Source of the DNA: Carboxylicivirga sp.
Lineage (GTDB): Bacteria; Bacteroidota; Bacteroidia; Bacteroidales; Marinilabiliaceae
Direction: 5' to 3'
Length of the DNA: 64,000 bases
NCBI GenBank assembly: GCA_025210475.1
Contig: JAOARW010000099.1
Coordinates: forward strand, 42,867-106,866
Numbering within the stretch: the stretch's first letter is position 1; each line of letters opens with the position of its first letter. Made by a program: the position numbers and the translations under genes. Below, piece by piece: positions 29,060-38,565 of the stretch. Below the pieces are notes generated by a model. The model was not told where the DNA came from. It saw nothing but the letters and a program-made list of their open reading frames with translations, and did not search any database.

Positions 29060-29173
29060 ATGAAAAAGTCATCTCATTTAGGGCAGGCATTTAAGCTGCA
29101 AATACGTGTTGTAAAGGATAATAATACAATTATCTCATTGGTGAGTCGCACAAGCTCTCTTGTGATTTTGTAA
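29060..29173 (+). CDS. Short ORF in the riboswitch leader (37 codons)
   Basis: ATG 29060 opens a 37-residue basic peptide (MKKSSHLGQAFKLQIRVVKD...) between the riboswitch and the first cobalamin gene. It has no recognised homology. It may be a leader peptide or chance; the start lies 5 nt after the possible anti-P1 strand. Confidence 0.25.
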   Translation: MKKSSHLGQAFKLQIRVVKDNNTIISLVSRTSSLVIL

Positions 29174-29231
29174 ATCATTGGATTTCATTAAACTGAGCAA
29201 AAAATCTCTACCAAGCTAATTTATTGCGGCG

Positions 29232-29828
29232 ATGAAATATTATCCGATTCACATAAATATTAAAAACAAACCATGCTTGATTGTTGGTGGCGGTAAAGTC
29301 GCCGAGCGAAAAATCAAAAAGCTATACCTGGCGGGTGCTGCCATAACTGTTATTTCCAAAGAATTAACACCCGCTTTGTTGCAGATGAAAGATCAAAAGC
29401 AGTTCATTCATCTTAACCGACATTATCAAACGGATGATGTTTGTGGTTTTTTTCTGGTTTTTGCTGCCACCAATAAGCAATTGCTTAATCAACAAATTAC
29501 CGATGAAGCAAAGGATCATAATGTATTAAACAATAGCTTGAATGGGGTTGATCAGGGCGATTTTATCCTGCCTGCAACCTGTGGTGTTGGTCATTTAAAG
29601 CTGGGCGTTACAACCGAAGGTAAGTCACCTGCTTTGTCGGCAAAACTAAGACGTTACCTGATTAAAAAGTTATCATCGGTGAGTGAAGAGATGATTGGTG
29701 AGATAGCAGAAAAGCGGGCAGAAATGGTGGAGAATCAGTCTGAATCCGCAAAAAAAGAGATGGAATTGATCGTGGATGAGTTGATTAAAAAGATAGAGAA
29801 TAATAAAGTTGATCTGGGCGAAATATAA
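29232..29828 (+). CDS. sirC: Precorrin-2 dehydrogenase (SirC/Met8/CysG N-terminal type)
   Basis: A 198-residue NAD-binding protein with CLIVGGGKVAERKIKKLYLAGAAITVIS at residues 14-41 and the later LKLGVTTEGKSPALSAKLRRYL helix typical of the CysGB/Met8 domain. It oxidises precorrin-2 to sirohydrochlorin, the substrate for cobalt insertion by CbiX encoded two genes on. No methyltransferase domain is attached; that activity is the next gene, 3 bp downstream. It is the first structural gene after the riboswitch. Confidence 0.93.
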   Translation: MKYYPIHINIKNKPCLIVGGGKVAERKIKKLYLAGAAITVISKELTPALLQMKDQKQFIHLNRHYQTDDVCGFFLVFAATNKQLLNQQITDEAKDHNVLNNSLNGVDQGDFILPATCGVGHLKLGVTTEGKSPALSAKLRRYLIKKLSSVSEEMIGEIAEKRAEMVENQSESAKKEMELIVDELIKKIENNKVDLGEI

Positions 29829-29831
29829 GAT

Positions 29832-30614
29832 ATGAACGAACAAAAGGGAAAAGTTTGGTTGGTAGGTGCCGGACCTGGTGATGCCGATCTAATTACTGTT
29901 AAGGCCGCCAAATTACTGGCCAGGGCGGGAGTTGTGTTGTATGATTACCTGGTTAATAAAGACCTGTTGGATTATTGTCAGGAAGGTTGTGAAATGATTT
30001 ACGTGGGTAAAAAGAAAGATAAGCACACCTATCCACAGGACGAATTAAACGAACTATTGGTACAGCATGCCCGTCAAGGTAAAGATATTGTCAGGCTAAA
30101 GGGCGGTGACCCTTTTGTGTTTGGTCGTGGTGTTGAAGAAATACTCACATTAATTAAGAACGACATCGATTATGAAGTAGTGCCGGGCATTACTTCTGGT
30201 GTAGCCGTGCCAGCTTACATGGGTATACCAGTTACGGCGCGCAATGTAGCCTCTTCTGTGACCTTTGTAACGGGGCATCCGGCTAAAAATGGATCAAACC
30301 CGGTTGACTGGCAATCGCTGGCAAAAGGATCAGATACCCTGGTGGTGTATATGGGTGTGACCAATGCGGGGCGAATCGCTGAGGAGCTGGTTAATGGCGG
30401 AAAAGGAGAAGAAACACCTGTCGCTTTAATACGCTGGGGAACATACCCACAGCAGGAAATGCTAAAATCAGATCTAAAATCAATCGAAAAAGATATGAAC
30501 CAGGCCGGCTTTAAACCACCTGCGCTAATGATTGTGGGAGAGGTTGTTAATTTCTCCGATCAGTTAAAACCTATTATTCAATCAGTAAATAAACAAGAGT
30601 TAAGCCATGTGTAA
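29832..30614 (+). CDS. cobA: Uroporphyrinogen-III C-methyltransferase
   Basis: A 260-residue SUMT. The SAM motif VWLVGAGPGDADLITVKAAK is at residues 8-27. LVRLKGGDPFVFGRG and VPGITSGVAVPAYMGIPVTAR follow, all at family positions. It methylates uroporphyrinogen III at C2 and C7 to give precorrin-2, the branch point for sirohaem and cobalamin. It overlaps the cbiX start by 8 bp, consistent with one operon. Confidence 0.96.
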   Translation: MNEQKGKVWLVGAGPGDADLITVKAAKLLARAGVVLYDYLVNKDLLDYCQEGCEMIYVGKKKDKHTYPQDELNELLVQHARQGKDIVRLKGGDPFVFGRGVEEILTLIKNDIDYEVVPGITSGVAVPAYMGIPVTARNVASSVTFVTGHPAKNGSNPVDWQSLAKGSDTLVVYMGVTNAGRIAEELVNGGKGEETPVALIRWGTYPQQEMLKSDLKSIEKDMNQAGFKPPALMIVGEVVNFSDQLKPIIQSVNKQELSHV

Positions 30615-31491
30615 AAAAGGAGTATTATTATGCGGGCATGGAACCCGTGTTAAGCGCGGTGAAGAAGCCTTTAAGAAATATGCCAGCGAATTTGCAAAGC
30701 GTTTACCCGATTATGAGGTGGAAGCCGGATTTCTGGAACTGTCAGAGCCTGATTTTGAGCATGGAGTAAGGCGTTTGGCCGATAAAGGTGTGAAGGAGAT
30801 TTTTGCCTTGCCGGTGTTTTTATTTACAGGTGTGCATATTCAAAAAGATATTCCTTGCATGTTGTATCAATTACAGAAAAAATATGATGTGTCCATAAAA
30901 CTGGCTCATTACATTGGCGACTGTGACGATATGATTGAATTATCAAACGACTTGATCAGTCAGGTTAAAGGCAATGTGGAAGGCAAAGAGAAAGAAACCT
31001 TGTTTTTCGCCTTGGGTGTTGGAGCTTCAAAGCCTGCGGCCAATGGCGATCTGGCACGTCTGACAAGAATGGTGCAGGAAGCCAATAAATTTCCTTTTGC
31101 CATTAATGGTTACTGCAGTCGCATGACATACCCTTCAGTCGCCGACGCTCTGGCTATATGCGAAAATCTGCCCTATAAAAACATTGTTGTAGTTCCTTAT
31201 ATTTTCTTCCCGGGTGTCTACATGGATAAAGCAGTGGATCTGTTTAAAGCGATGGAAGAAAAACGATCGGATATAAAAATCTCCGTCACACCGCTCTTAA
31301 GCGAATCGGATGTGTTGGCTCAAATCATACTTAAACGACTGGAGAGCGTTGAAAAAGGAGAGGTGGATTTGATTAGTGCTGTGGATCAGGATACATTGGA
31401 GAACTATGAACCACACCACCATCACCATCATGGTCATGGACATCATCATCATGGACACGATCACGGTTGTTGCGGACATCATAAACACTAA
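30607..31491 (+). CDS. cbiX: Sirohydrochlorin cobaltochelatase with His-rich tail
   Basis: A 294-residue CbiX-type chelatase with two related halves. His11 in LLCGHGTR and His77 in FLFTGVHIQKDIP are the catalytic pair. The second half repeats the fold (FFALGVGASKPAANGDL, VVPYIFFPGVYMDK). From about residue 268 the protein ends in a dense His/Gly segment with six consecutive His and a CC pair, likely to bind or store Co2+ or Ni2+. The tail is native sequence: the frame runs smoothly into it and the gene context is chromosomal. It inserts Co2+ into sirohydrochlorin. Confidence 0.95.
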   Translation: MCKKGVLLCGHGTRVKRGEEAFKKYASEFAKRLPDYEVEAGFLELSEPDFEHGVRRLADKGVKEIFALPVFLFTGVHIQKDIPCMLYQLQKKYDVSIKLAHYIGDCDDMIELSNDLISQVKGNVEGKEKETLFFALGVGASKPAANGDLARLTRMVQEANKFPFAINGYCSRMTYPSVADALAICENLPYKNIVVVPYIFFPGVYMDKAVDLFKAMEEKRSDIKISVTPLLSESDVLAQIILKRLESVEKGEVDLISAVDQDTLENYEPHHHHHHGHGHHHHGHDHGCCGHHKH

Positions 31492-31500
31492 TTAAGAAGC

Positions 31501-32271
31501 ATGGAGCAGGGAAAAGTATATGGTGTGGCTTTGGGGCCGGGCGATCCGGAATTGATTACCCTTAAAGCACTGAAAACGCTGGAAAAGGCCGATGTTGTTT
31601 TTTATCCGACAACTGTCAATAGTAAAGGCATGAAAAGCAGTATGGCTTTACGTGTGTTGGGAGAGTTAAACCTGGATAAGGGGAAGCTGTTGCCCGTTGA
31701 GGTGGCTATGAAATACGATCGCAGCGAAGTGAATGCCACCTATGGTCGATTGGCTCAGGAAAGCATTGCTTATTGTCAGCAGGGAAAAACAGTGGCCATT
31801 GCCAGCGAAGGAGATATTTCCTTCTACAGCACTTTTGCTTACCTGATTGATGATATTAAACAAGCCGGCATCAGTTATGAAATGATATCGGGTGTTCCGG
31901 CATTTATTCTTGGTGGTGCCTTGAGTGCCCAGCCCATCTGTACACAAACCGATAAGGTGTTGGTGGTACCTGAGGTGGCCGATGAAAAGGAGTTGGCCGA
32001 TCTTACTTCAGCGAACGAAACGGTGGTAATGATGAAAGTATCCAAGGTAAAAGAGTGGATTGCCGATTTTCTGGAACGTCATCAATTAGCCTTCTTTTAT
32101 GGCGAATACATGGGGACTGATAAGGAGTTTACAAGCTGTGATATCAACGAATTAAAGTCACGACGCATTCCTTATTTCTCCATCATTATTATAAAACAAA
32201 AGGCGAGTGTGCCTAATCTGGCCACTGGAGAAAAAGGATCGATTTTAGAAGCATTAGAGGAAAGAAAATAG
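31501..32271 (+). CDS. cbiL: Cobalt-precorrin-2 C20-methyltransferase
   Basis: At 256 residues it is a tetrapyrrole methylase with GVALGPGDPELITLKALKTLEKADVVFYP at the N-terminus (SAM site), VAIASEGDISFYSTFAYL and ISGVPAFILGGALSAQPICTQTDKV. These are CobI/CbiL-specific variants. It adds the C20 methyl that is lost on ring contraction. It sits 9 bp after cbiX in the same operon. Confidence 0.95.
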   Translation: MEQGKVYGVALGPGDPELITLKALKTLEKADVVFYPTTVNSKGMKSSMALRVLGELNLDKGKLLPVEVAMKYDRSEVNATYGRLAQESIAYCQQGKTVAIASEGDISFYSTFAYLIDDIKQAGISYEMISGVPAFILGGALSAQPICTQTDKVLVVPEVADEKELADLTSANETVVMMKVSKVKEWIADFLERHQLAFFYGEYMGTDKEFTSCDINELKSRRIPYFSIIIIKQKASVPNLATGEKGSILEALEERK

Positions 32272-32292
32272 GGGATTGAAAAACAAATTACG

Positions 32293-33684
32293 ATGAGCAA
32301 TATAAAAGTAATTGGCTTGGGGCCCGGTAATCCGGATCTGTTTTTACAACCGGCCATCGAAGCGATTAAGAAAGCAGATGTGGTGATTGGTTATAAATAC
32401 TATTTCCAGTTTATACAATGCTATTTGCAGGAAGGAACCGATTGCATCGATACTGGTATGCGCCAGGAAGTGGAACGCGCGAAAATAGCTTTTGAAAAGG
32501 CGGAGTCGGGTTTGAAAGTGGCGGTTATTAGTTCGGGCGATGCCGGTATTTATGGCATGGCTTCTTTGATTCTGGAAATGGCCGAAAAGCGACAGTCCAA
32601 TATCCCGGTGGAAGTCATTCCTGGTATTTCGGCATTTCAGGCAGCAGCTGCCAAATTGGGAGCGCCCTTTAGCCACGATTTTGTGGTTTTGTCTTTATCC
32701 GATCTGTTGACACCCTGGAAGCTGATTGAGAAACGCATGAAAGCAGCAGCTTATGGTGATTTTGTTACTGTACTGTACAATCCGAAAAGTAAAAAACGTT
32801 ACTGGCAGATTTACCGTTTGCAGGAGCTGTTTCTGGAAGAGCGTGATCCTTCCACTCCGGTGGCTATTGTGCGCCAGGTAGAGCGGGAAGACGAACAGGT
32901 AACTTTTACTTCGCTGGCTGATTTTGATCCGGAAATTGTGGATATGTTTTCCATCGTCATCATCGGCAACTCGCAAAGTTATGTGATTAACGATAAGTTT
33001 ATCACACCACGTGGCTATTACTCCAAGTACGAGGAAGATGGTGCACCCGGACCTCTGATTATGCAGGAAAGTTTCCGAACCATTGCCGCTCAGTTAAGCG
33101 ATTTGGATATCTCGCACGAAGAGAAATGGGTGATGTTGCATTGCATCCATACCACGGCCGATTTTGAAATGAAAAACCTGCTAAGGGTGAAGAACGATGC
33201 CGTTAAACGCATCAATGAATATCTCCTGAAGGGTGGTACCATCATTACCGACGTTACCATGGTGCAAAGCGGTATCCGTAAAAAAGCCTGCGAGCGCTAT
33301 GGCATTAACATCAAATGCTATTTGCACGATGAGCGCACCATGGGCTTGGCCAAAGAGAAAAATATAACACGCACACAGGCAGGTATTCGCCTGGCGGTAG
33401 AGGAGCATCCGGATGCCTTGTATGTATTTGGAAATGCGCCGACGGCATTGATCGAACTCACCGAGCTGATGCGTAAAAAGCAGTTTCAGCCGGCTGGAAT
33501 CGTTGGAGCACCGGTTGGCTTTGTTAATGTGGAAGAATCGAAGCACCGATTAAAAACCTTTAAGAACCTGCCTTATGTAAGTGTGGAAGGACGTAAAGGC
33601 GGCTCCAACCTGGCAGCTACCATTGTTAATGCGATTTTAAGTCGTGATGAAGCAGCTTCTTTAAAACCCGGTCGCGATGTGTAA
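32293..33684 (+). CDS. cbiHC: Fusion: cobalt-precorrin-3 C17-methyltransferase / cobalt-precorrin-8 methylmutase
   Basis: A 463-residue two-domain protein. Residues 1-240 are CbiH (GLGPGNPDL, SSGDAGIYGMA, GISAFQAAAAKLGAPFSHDF), the ring-contraction methyltransferase. Residues about 245-463 are CbiC/CobH, with the catalytic His286 in LHCIHTTADFE, TDVTMVQSGI and FGNAPTALIEL. The fusion joins the ring-contraction step to the last corrin rearrangement to cobyrinic acid. The ORF is uninterrupted and overlaps cbiET by 8 bp. Confidence 0.94.
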   Translation: MSNIKVIGLGPGNPDLFLQPAIEAIKKADVVIGYKYYFQFIQCYLQEGTDCIDTGMRQEVERAKIAFEKAESGLKVAVISSGDAGIYGMASLILEMAEKRQSNIPVEVIPGISAFQAAAAKLGAPFSHDFVVLSLSDLLTPWKLIEKRMKAAAYGDFVTVLYNPKSKKRYWQIYRLQELFLEERDPSTPVAIVRQVEREDEQVTFTSLADFDPEIVDMFSIVIIGNSQSYVINDKFITPRGYYSKYEEDGAPGPLIMQESFRTIAAQLSDLDISHEEKWVMLHCIHTTADFEMKNLLRVKNDAVKRINEYLLKGGTIITDVTMVQSGIRKKACERYGINIKCYLHDERTMGLAKEKNITRTQAGIRLAVEEHPDALYVFGNAPTALIELTELMRKKQFQPAGIVGAPVGFVNVEESKHRLKTFKNLPYVSVEGRKGGSNLAATIVNAILSRDEAASLKPGRDV

Positions 33685-34900
33685 ATTCATCGTCATTGGC
33701 ATAGCAGATGAGACCAAGCCGGTATTAAGCGACGAGCTGAAAAGCATCATTGCTAATACCCGCTACTTTTCCGGTGGTAAGCGGCACTATGAGCTGGTGG
33801 CTGATTTACTGCCGGCCCATCACCAATGGATTGAGGTAGTGGTGCCACTAAAGCCAACTTTTGATCAATACCGTCAGATCGATGGGACGCTGGTGGTGTT
33901 TGCCTCGGGCGATCCTTTGTTCTTTGGTATTGCCAATACCTTGAAACGGGAATTTCCGGGTGATAGCTTGAAAGTATATTCTACCTTTAATAGCGTGCAG
34001 ATGCTGGCTCAGCACTGTCTGATTCCCTACGGCAACATGGTGGTGGCAACACTTACGGGCCGTCCCTGGGAAAACCTCGATCAGGAACTGATTCATGGAA
34101 CATCGCTGATTGGCGTATTAACCGACAGACGGAAGACTCCCGCTGCAATTGGTCAATACATGCTGGCGGCAGGACTTACCAATTACAAAGTATACCTGGG
34201 TGAGCGCATGGGTGGAGCACGTCAGCAAGTGAGGGAATTAAGTGTGAAGGAGCTGGCCGAAACAGAAACAGTTATGCCCAATTGCCTGATTCTGGGGAAG
34301 CTAGAGCATTATAAGCGGGTGGCGGGCATCGATGAAAAGGATTTTCACTATCTGGAGGGGCGTCCCAAGATGATTACCAAGCGCAGCATACGCCTGATGT
34401 CATTATCCATGTTAAAGCTGGATACGGCCAAAGTGTTTTGGGACATTGGCTTTTGTACCGGTTCGGTTTCCATCGAAGCCAAACAAATGGCACCGCATCT
34501 ATCAGTTTTTGCCATTGAAAAGCGAGAGGAATCCCGGGAGCTGATGGCTAAAAACCAAATCAAATTTCGTATTCCGGGCATTCAAGCCACCATTGGCGAT
34601 TTTTACAATTTTAATCTGGATGAATGGCCGCTGCCCGACCGTATCTTCATAGGTGGTCATGGAGGCCGCTTACTGGAAATGATGGAACGCCTTAATCATT
34701 ATTTAAAACCCGGTGGCATTCTTGTATTTAATGCAGTGAGCGCCGAAACAGCCCAGGCTTTTCAGGAAGCTGCTGCCCATTGTTCATTAACCATTAGCGA
34801 TACCATGCTGTTACAGCAGGATAATCATAATCCGGTTACCATTTTTCAGGCCACTAAACCGGAACAAAGTCAGGCGTCATCAAATACTTCAAAAAACTAA
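33677..34900 (+). CDS. cbiET: Cobalt-precorrin-7 C5-methyltransferase / C15-methyltransferase (decarboxylating)
   Basis: A 407-residue CobL-type fusion. The N-terminal CbiE methylase (about 1-200) contains FSGGKRHYELV, VFASGDPLFFGIANTL and TFNSVQMLAQHC. The C-terminal CbiT domain (about 215-400) has SAM motif I at 256-263 as DIGFCTGS, with Cys where most members have Gly, and RIFIGGHGG later. It performs the C5 and C15 methylations and acetate-chain decarboxylation. Start overlaps the previous stop by 8 bp and cbiGF follows 3 bp later. Confidence 0.94.
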   Translation: MCKFIVIGIADETKPVLSDELKSIIANTRYFSGGKRHYELVADLLPAHHQWIEVVVPLKPTFDQYRQIDGTLVVFASGDPLFFGIANTLKREFPGDSLKVYSTFNSVQMLAQHCLIPYGNMVVATLTGRPWENLDQELIHGTSLIGVLTDRRKTPAAIGQYMLAAGLTNYKVYLGERMGGARQQVRELSVKELAETETVMPNCLILGKLEHYKRVAGIDEKDFHYLEGRPKMITKRSIRLMSLSMLKLDTAKVFWDIGFCTGSVSIEAKQMAPHLSVFAIEKREESRELMAKNQIKFRIPGIQATIGDFYNFNLDEWPLPDRIFIGGHGGRLLEMMERLNHYLKPGGILVFNAVSAETAQAFQEAAAHCSLTISDTMLLQQDNHNPVTIFQATKPEQSQASSNTSKN

Positions 34901-34903
34901 GAA

Positions 34904-36733
34904 ATGAACGCGATAATCATCAATAACATCAACGCCCTGCCTCTTGCTCAGCTATTAAAGCAAGAGCTGGATGCTAATATATATTCAACCGCAGCCTATG
35001 ACGGCACCGAAGGTATTGATTCCATAAAAGGTTTTTTAGATAACAATTTCACTCAGTGCGAAAGCATCCTGTTTATTGGAGCTCTGGGCATATGCGTGCG
35101 TTCAATTGCCGAACACATTCAAAGCAAACAAACCGATCCGGCGGTGGTAAACCTGGATATTCAGGGACGTTTTATTCAGCCGGTAGTATCGGGGCACAAA
35201 GGCGGTGCCAATGCTTTGGCACAGCGCATCGCGCGCATCACCGGTGGTCATGCGGTTATCACCACGGCCAGCGATACCCTTGATTTATGGGCACTCGATA
35301 TTCTGGGGCGTGCTTATAACTGGGCGAATGAATACAGTGGTATCGACGAAAACACCTTTATTTCACGTTTTGTGAATGGTGCAAAAACGGCCTTGGTACT
35401 TGAAGTTAAAGATGCCGGGACCAGACATTTGGAAAATACTTTGCCGGATCATGTTTCTGTGTTTTATGCCTTTGAGGATATGCAGGAAGAAGCATTCGAC
35501 CTGATCATTGCTGTGACACCATGTTTGGTTGATCTTTCTAAACCAAGCTTATTTTTTCGACCCAAATGTTTGACTCTGGGAACCGGTTCGCAAAAAGGAG
35601 TGAATCCAAACGACTATCAAAAAGCTATTGAAAATATTTTGACAGAAGCCGGATTAAGCCCTCTGTCGGTGAAGTCGCTGAATTCGGTGGATATCAAGCA
35701 AGAGGAATCTGCCTTTAAGAGCTTTGCTGAATCGCATAACATTCCATTTGCCACTTTTAGTGCCGAAGATCTGAATCGTGTGTCATATCAACTGGAGGTG
35801 TCGGAGTCATCAGAGAAGGTACTGGCTGTTACAGGCGCTCAGAACGTTTCGGAATCATCGGCCTTGTGCGCCTCCAATAACGATACCCTGTTATTGAGTA
35901 AACAAAAAGGCTGCGACGAGAACGGCAAACATTACACACTGGCTGTGGCCATGGATCTGGCCTATGAGCGTCGGGGCATGATCTACATTGTCGGTGCCGG
36001 ACCAGGCGATCCGGAGTTGGTATCGGTTAAAGGAAAGCGTTTATTGCAAGCAGCCGACCTGATTTTATATGCCGGTAGTTTGGTGCCGGAGCAATTGACC
36101 CATTATGCCAAGGAAGGCTGTGTGGTGCGTAACTCGGCACAAATGGATCTGGAGGAGCAATTTGATACCATGAAAACCAGCTACGACAAAGGCGGTTTGG
36201 TGGTGCGTTTGCACACAGGCGATCCCTGTATTTATGGAGCGATACAAGAGCAGATGAATTTCTTCGACCAACACAAAATGCCTTACGACATTGTGCCGGG
36301 TATCTCCTCATTTCAGGCAGCAGCGGCTCGCCTGAAGTCGCAGTTTACCATTCCTGAGCGTATCCAAACCATCATCCTCACACGTGGTGAAGGCCGCACG
36401 CCCATGCCGCCCAAAGAGAAGTTGTCGGAACTGGCCAAGTTTCAAAGCACCATCTGTTTGTTTTTAAGCGTGAGCCTTATCGACGAGATGCAGCGCCAGT
36501 TATTGGAGGGTTATCCACCCGAAACGCCGGTGGCCATCTGTTATAAGCTCACCTGGAAGGAGGAGAAAATCTGGCGGGGACAACTGAAGGATCTGGCTAA
36601 GATTGTAAAAGAAAATAAGCTGAAGCTAACGGTAATGATTGTGGTGGGCGATGCCATCGACAATCGAGATAATCGTTCCAAATTATACGATCGTAAGTTT
36701 ACGCACTTATTCCGCAGTGGCAAAGATGACTAA
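34904..36733 (+). CDS. cbiGF: Fusion: cobalt-precorrin-5A hydrolase / cobalt-precorrin-4 C11-methyltransferase
   Basis: A 609-residue protein. Residues 1-350 are CbiG, with FIGALGICVRSIAEHI, VVSGHKGGANALAQRIARITGG and LGTGSQKGVN; it removes the C2 unit as acetaldehyde. From about residue 359 (MIYIVGAGPGDPELVSVKGK) comes CbiF/CobM, with VRLHTGDPCIYGAIQEQM and VPGISSFQAAAARL. Both reactions are consecutive in the anaerobic path (C11 methylation, then ring opening), so the fusion may channel the intermediate. Overlaps cbiJD by 8 bp. Confidence 0.94.
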   Translation: MNAIIINNINALPLAQLLKQELDANIYSTAAYDGTEGIDSIKGFLDNNFTQCESILFIGALGICVRSIAEHIQSKQTDPAVVNLDIQGRFIQPVVSGHKGGANALAQRIARITGGHAVITTASDTLDLWALDILGRAYNWANEYSGIDENTFISRFVNGAKTALVLEVKDAGTRHLENTLPDHVSVFYAFEDMQEEAFDLIIAVTPCLVDLSKPSLFFRPKCLTLGTGSQKGVNPNDYQKAIENILTEAGLSPLSVKSLNSVDIKQEESAFKSFAESHNIPFATFSAEDLNRVSYQLEVSESSEKVLAVTGAQNVSESSALCASNNDTLLLSKQKGCDENGKHYTLAVAMDLAYERRGMIYIVGAGPGDPELVSVKGKRLLQAADLILYAGSLVPEQLTHYAKEGCVVRNSAQMDLEEQFDTMKTSYDKGGLVVRLHTGDPCIYGAIQEQMNFFDQHKMPYDIVPGISSFQAAAARLKSQFTIPERIQTIILTRGEGRTPMPPKEKLSELAKFQSTICLFLSVSLIDEMQRQLLEGYPPETPVAICYKLTWKEEKIWRGQLKDLAKIVKENKLKLTVMIVVGDAIDNRDNRSKLYDRKFTHLFRSGKDD

Positions 36734-38564
36734 AACTGCCAACATATTGCTTTTTGGCGGCACCACCGAAGGTAAAGCGGCAGCGAATTGGCTAAACGAT
36801 ATGGGCTTTAGTTACCATTATTCCACCAAAACTCCCACATCTTTTCGGGTGCATGAGGGCTGTCAGAAGCTGGAGCAGGCCATGACTGCAGAGGACATGA
36901 AGCAGTTCTGTCAGGCGCAGCAAATCAACCTGATTGTGGACGCGGCCCATCCCTTTGCGAAAGATCTGCATTGGAACATCCATCGTTGTGCCCATGAGCT
37001 GGGCATTCCGCATCTGAGGGTCGAACGCTCCTTTGGTGCTCAATCTGATTCTCAACAGGTACATTATGTGGCCTCTTTGGAAGAGATGACCAGGCACTGT
37101 CATGCCAAAGGCTACACTAAAATTCTGTCTTTGATGGGCGTGAAAAGTGTTGGCACCCTGCATCGTTCTTTACCTGAGAAGAAATTATGGTATCGCATAT
37201 TAGACCGCCCTTTATCCTGGTTCGAAGCATTGAATACGGGCGTAGAAAAACAACAGGTGATTGCTTCTTTGCAATTTGATAATTTAAATGATGCAGATTC
37301 ATTAATCGAAGAGCAGGGCATTGAAGCGCTTCTGACTAAAGATAGCGGGCATAACGGATTGATCGATCAAAAAATAGAGCTGGCCGAAAAGTACCAGATT
37401 CCGTTAATCATTATGGAACGGCCTGTTATGCCTGAATTTACCAAGATAGCCAAATGCCGGGCTGATTTGCGCCAATACATGGAGGCCAATTACGTTTTGC
37501 CCAAGTCCGATCTGGCCCATGGCTATACCACTGGCACCTGCGCCACCATCTGCGCCCGCGCAGCTGCTACCTTATTGATAAGTGGTCTTTGCGATGACGA
37601 TGAAACAGTGAGCCTACCCGATGGGGCGTTGGTGAGCATGGCCATTCATACCAGTGATAAGGAGCAGGACTCGGCTTATGCCACAGTGATTAAAAACAGT
37701 GGCGACGACCCGGATTTAACCGATGGCATGGTCATAGGCTGTCGTATTCGGTATAACGAAACAGGAAGCATCCGTTTTGTGCAAGGCGAAGGAGTGGGTA
37801 CGGTGCGTTTGCCTGGATTGGGATTACCCATTGGAGGGCCGGCCATCAATAAAGTGCCACGGCAAATGATCACCCATGAGCTGCAGGCGCTGGTAAAAGA
37901 ATATGATCTGGTGAATGCCAGCTTCGATGTGGAGGTATTTATCCCCCAAGGGAAACGTTTGGCTGAGAAAACCTTTAACCCGCGTTTGGGCATCGAAGGG
38001 GGCTTATCCATCATTGGTAGCACGGGGCGCATCAAGCCGTTTTCATCCGAAGCTTATGTGGCTTCCATCGTGCGACAACTGGATGTGGTGAAAGATAATA
38101 AGGCAACAGAGGTGGTGTTTAACTCCGGCGGAAGAAGTGAGCGTTACCTGAAGAAGCACTTCAATACATTGCCATCGCATAGTTTTGTGCAATATGGTAA
38201 TTACATCGGTGAGGCCCTAAAAGTGGCCAATGGCAAAGGCATTGAGCGGGTGAGTATGGGCATTATGACCGGTAAGGCCGTGAAGTTGGCGGCCGGAAAC
38301 CTGGATACCCACAGCCGAAAGGTAGTGATGGACAAAGCCTTTATCAGTCATGTGGTGAAAGAGGCAGGTTATTCGGATGAACAACTTGAGAAAGTAGAGC
38401 AAATCACCATGGCCCGGGAGCTGGAAAATCTTTTCCCTTTTGAAGCCGAGGAGCCATTTTTTAAGTTACTAAAACAAAAATGCGAAGAAGTGGCTCGCCG
38501 TGAGGTCAAGGATTTTGAGTTGAATATTATCCTGATTAATAATGAGGGAAAGTTGTTGATATAA
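36726..38564 (+). CDS. cbiJD: Fusion: cobalt-precorrin-6A reductase / cobalt-precorrin-5B C1-methyltransferase
   Basis: From ATG 36726 (MTKTANILLFGGTTEG) the protein has 612 residues; an upstream in-frame start at 36639 would overlap cbiGF by 95 bp and adds non-homologous residues. Residues 1-250 are CbiJ/CobK (ILLFGGTTEGKAAA, IVDAAHPFA, LSLMGVKS). From about 263 comes CbiD, with HGYTTGTCATICARAAA, GEGVGTVRLPGLGLPIG and a late GNYIGEALKVA segment. CbiD methylates C1 and CbiJ reduces the macrocycle, adjacent steps. With this gene the operon covers all reactions to cobyrinic acid. Confidence 0.94.
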   Translation: MTKTANILLFGGTTEGKAAANWLNDMGFSYHYSTKTPTSFRVHEGCQKLEQAMTAEDMKQFCQAQQINLIVDAAHPFAKDLHWNIHRCAHELGIPHLRVERSFGAQSDSQQVHYVASLEEMTRHCHAKGYTKILSLMGVKSVGTLHRSLPEKKLWYRILDRPLSWFEALNTGVEKQQVIASLQFDNLNDADSLIEEQGIEALLTKDSGHNGLIDQKIELAEKYQIPLIIMERPVMPEFTKIAKCRADLRQYMEANYVLPKSDLAHGYTTGTCATICARAAATLLISGLCDDDETVSLPDGALVSMAIHTSDKEQDSAYATVIKNSGDDPDLTDGMVIGCRIRYNETGSIRFVQGEGVGTVRLPGLGLPIGGPAINKVPRQMITHELQALVKEYDLVNASFDVEVFIPQGKRLAEKTFNPRLGIEGGLSIIGSTGRIKPFSSEAYVASIVRQLDVVKDNKATEVVFNSGGRSERYLKKHFNTLPSHSFVQYGNYIGEALKVANGKGIERVSMGIMTGKAVKLAAGNLDTHSRKVVMDKAFISHVVKEAGYSDEQLEKVEQITMARELENLFPFEAEEPFFKLLKQKCEEVARREVKDFELNIILINNEGKLLI

Positions 38565-38565
38565 T

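Noticed and set aside
31405..31491. Engineered His tag or vector contamination in cbiX
   Set aside because: The His codons are mixed with Gly, Asp and Cys over 26 residues, continue a native chelatase frame and are followed by the next operon gene. Natural His-rich CbiX tails are known.
36639..36725. Upstream extension of CbiJ-CbiD
   Set aside because: It would overlap cbiGF by 95 bp and adds residues without homology; ATG 36726 gives the normal CbiJ beginning.
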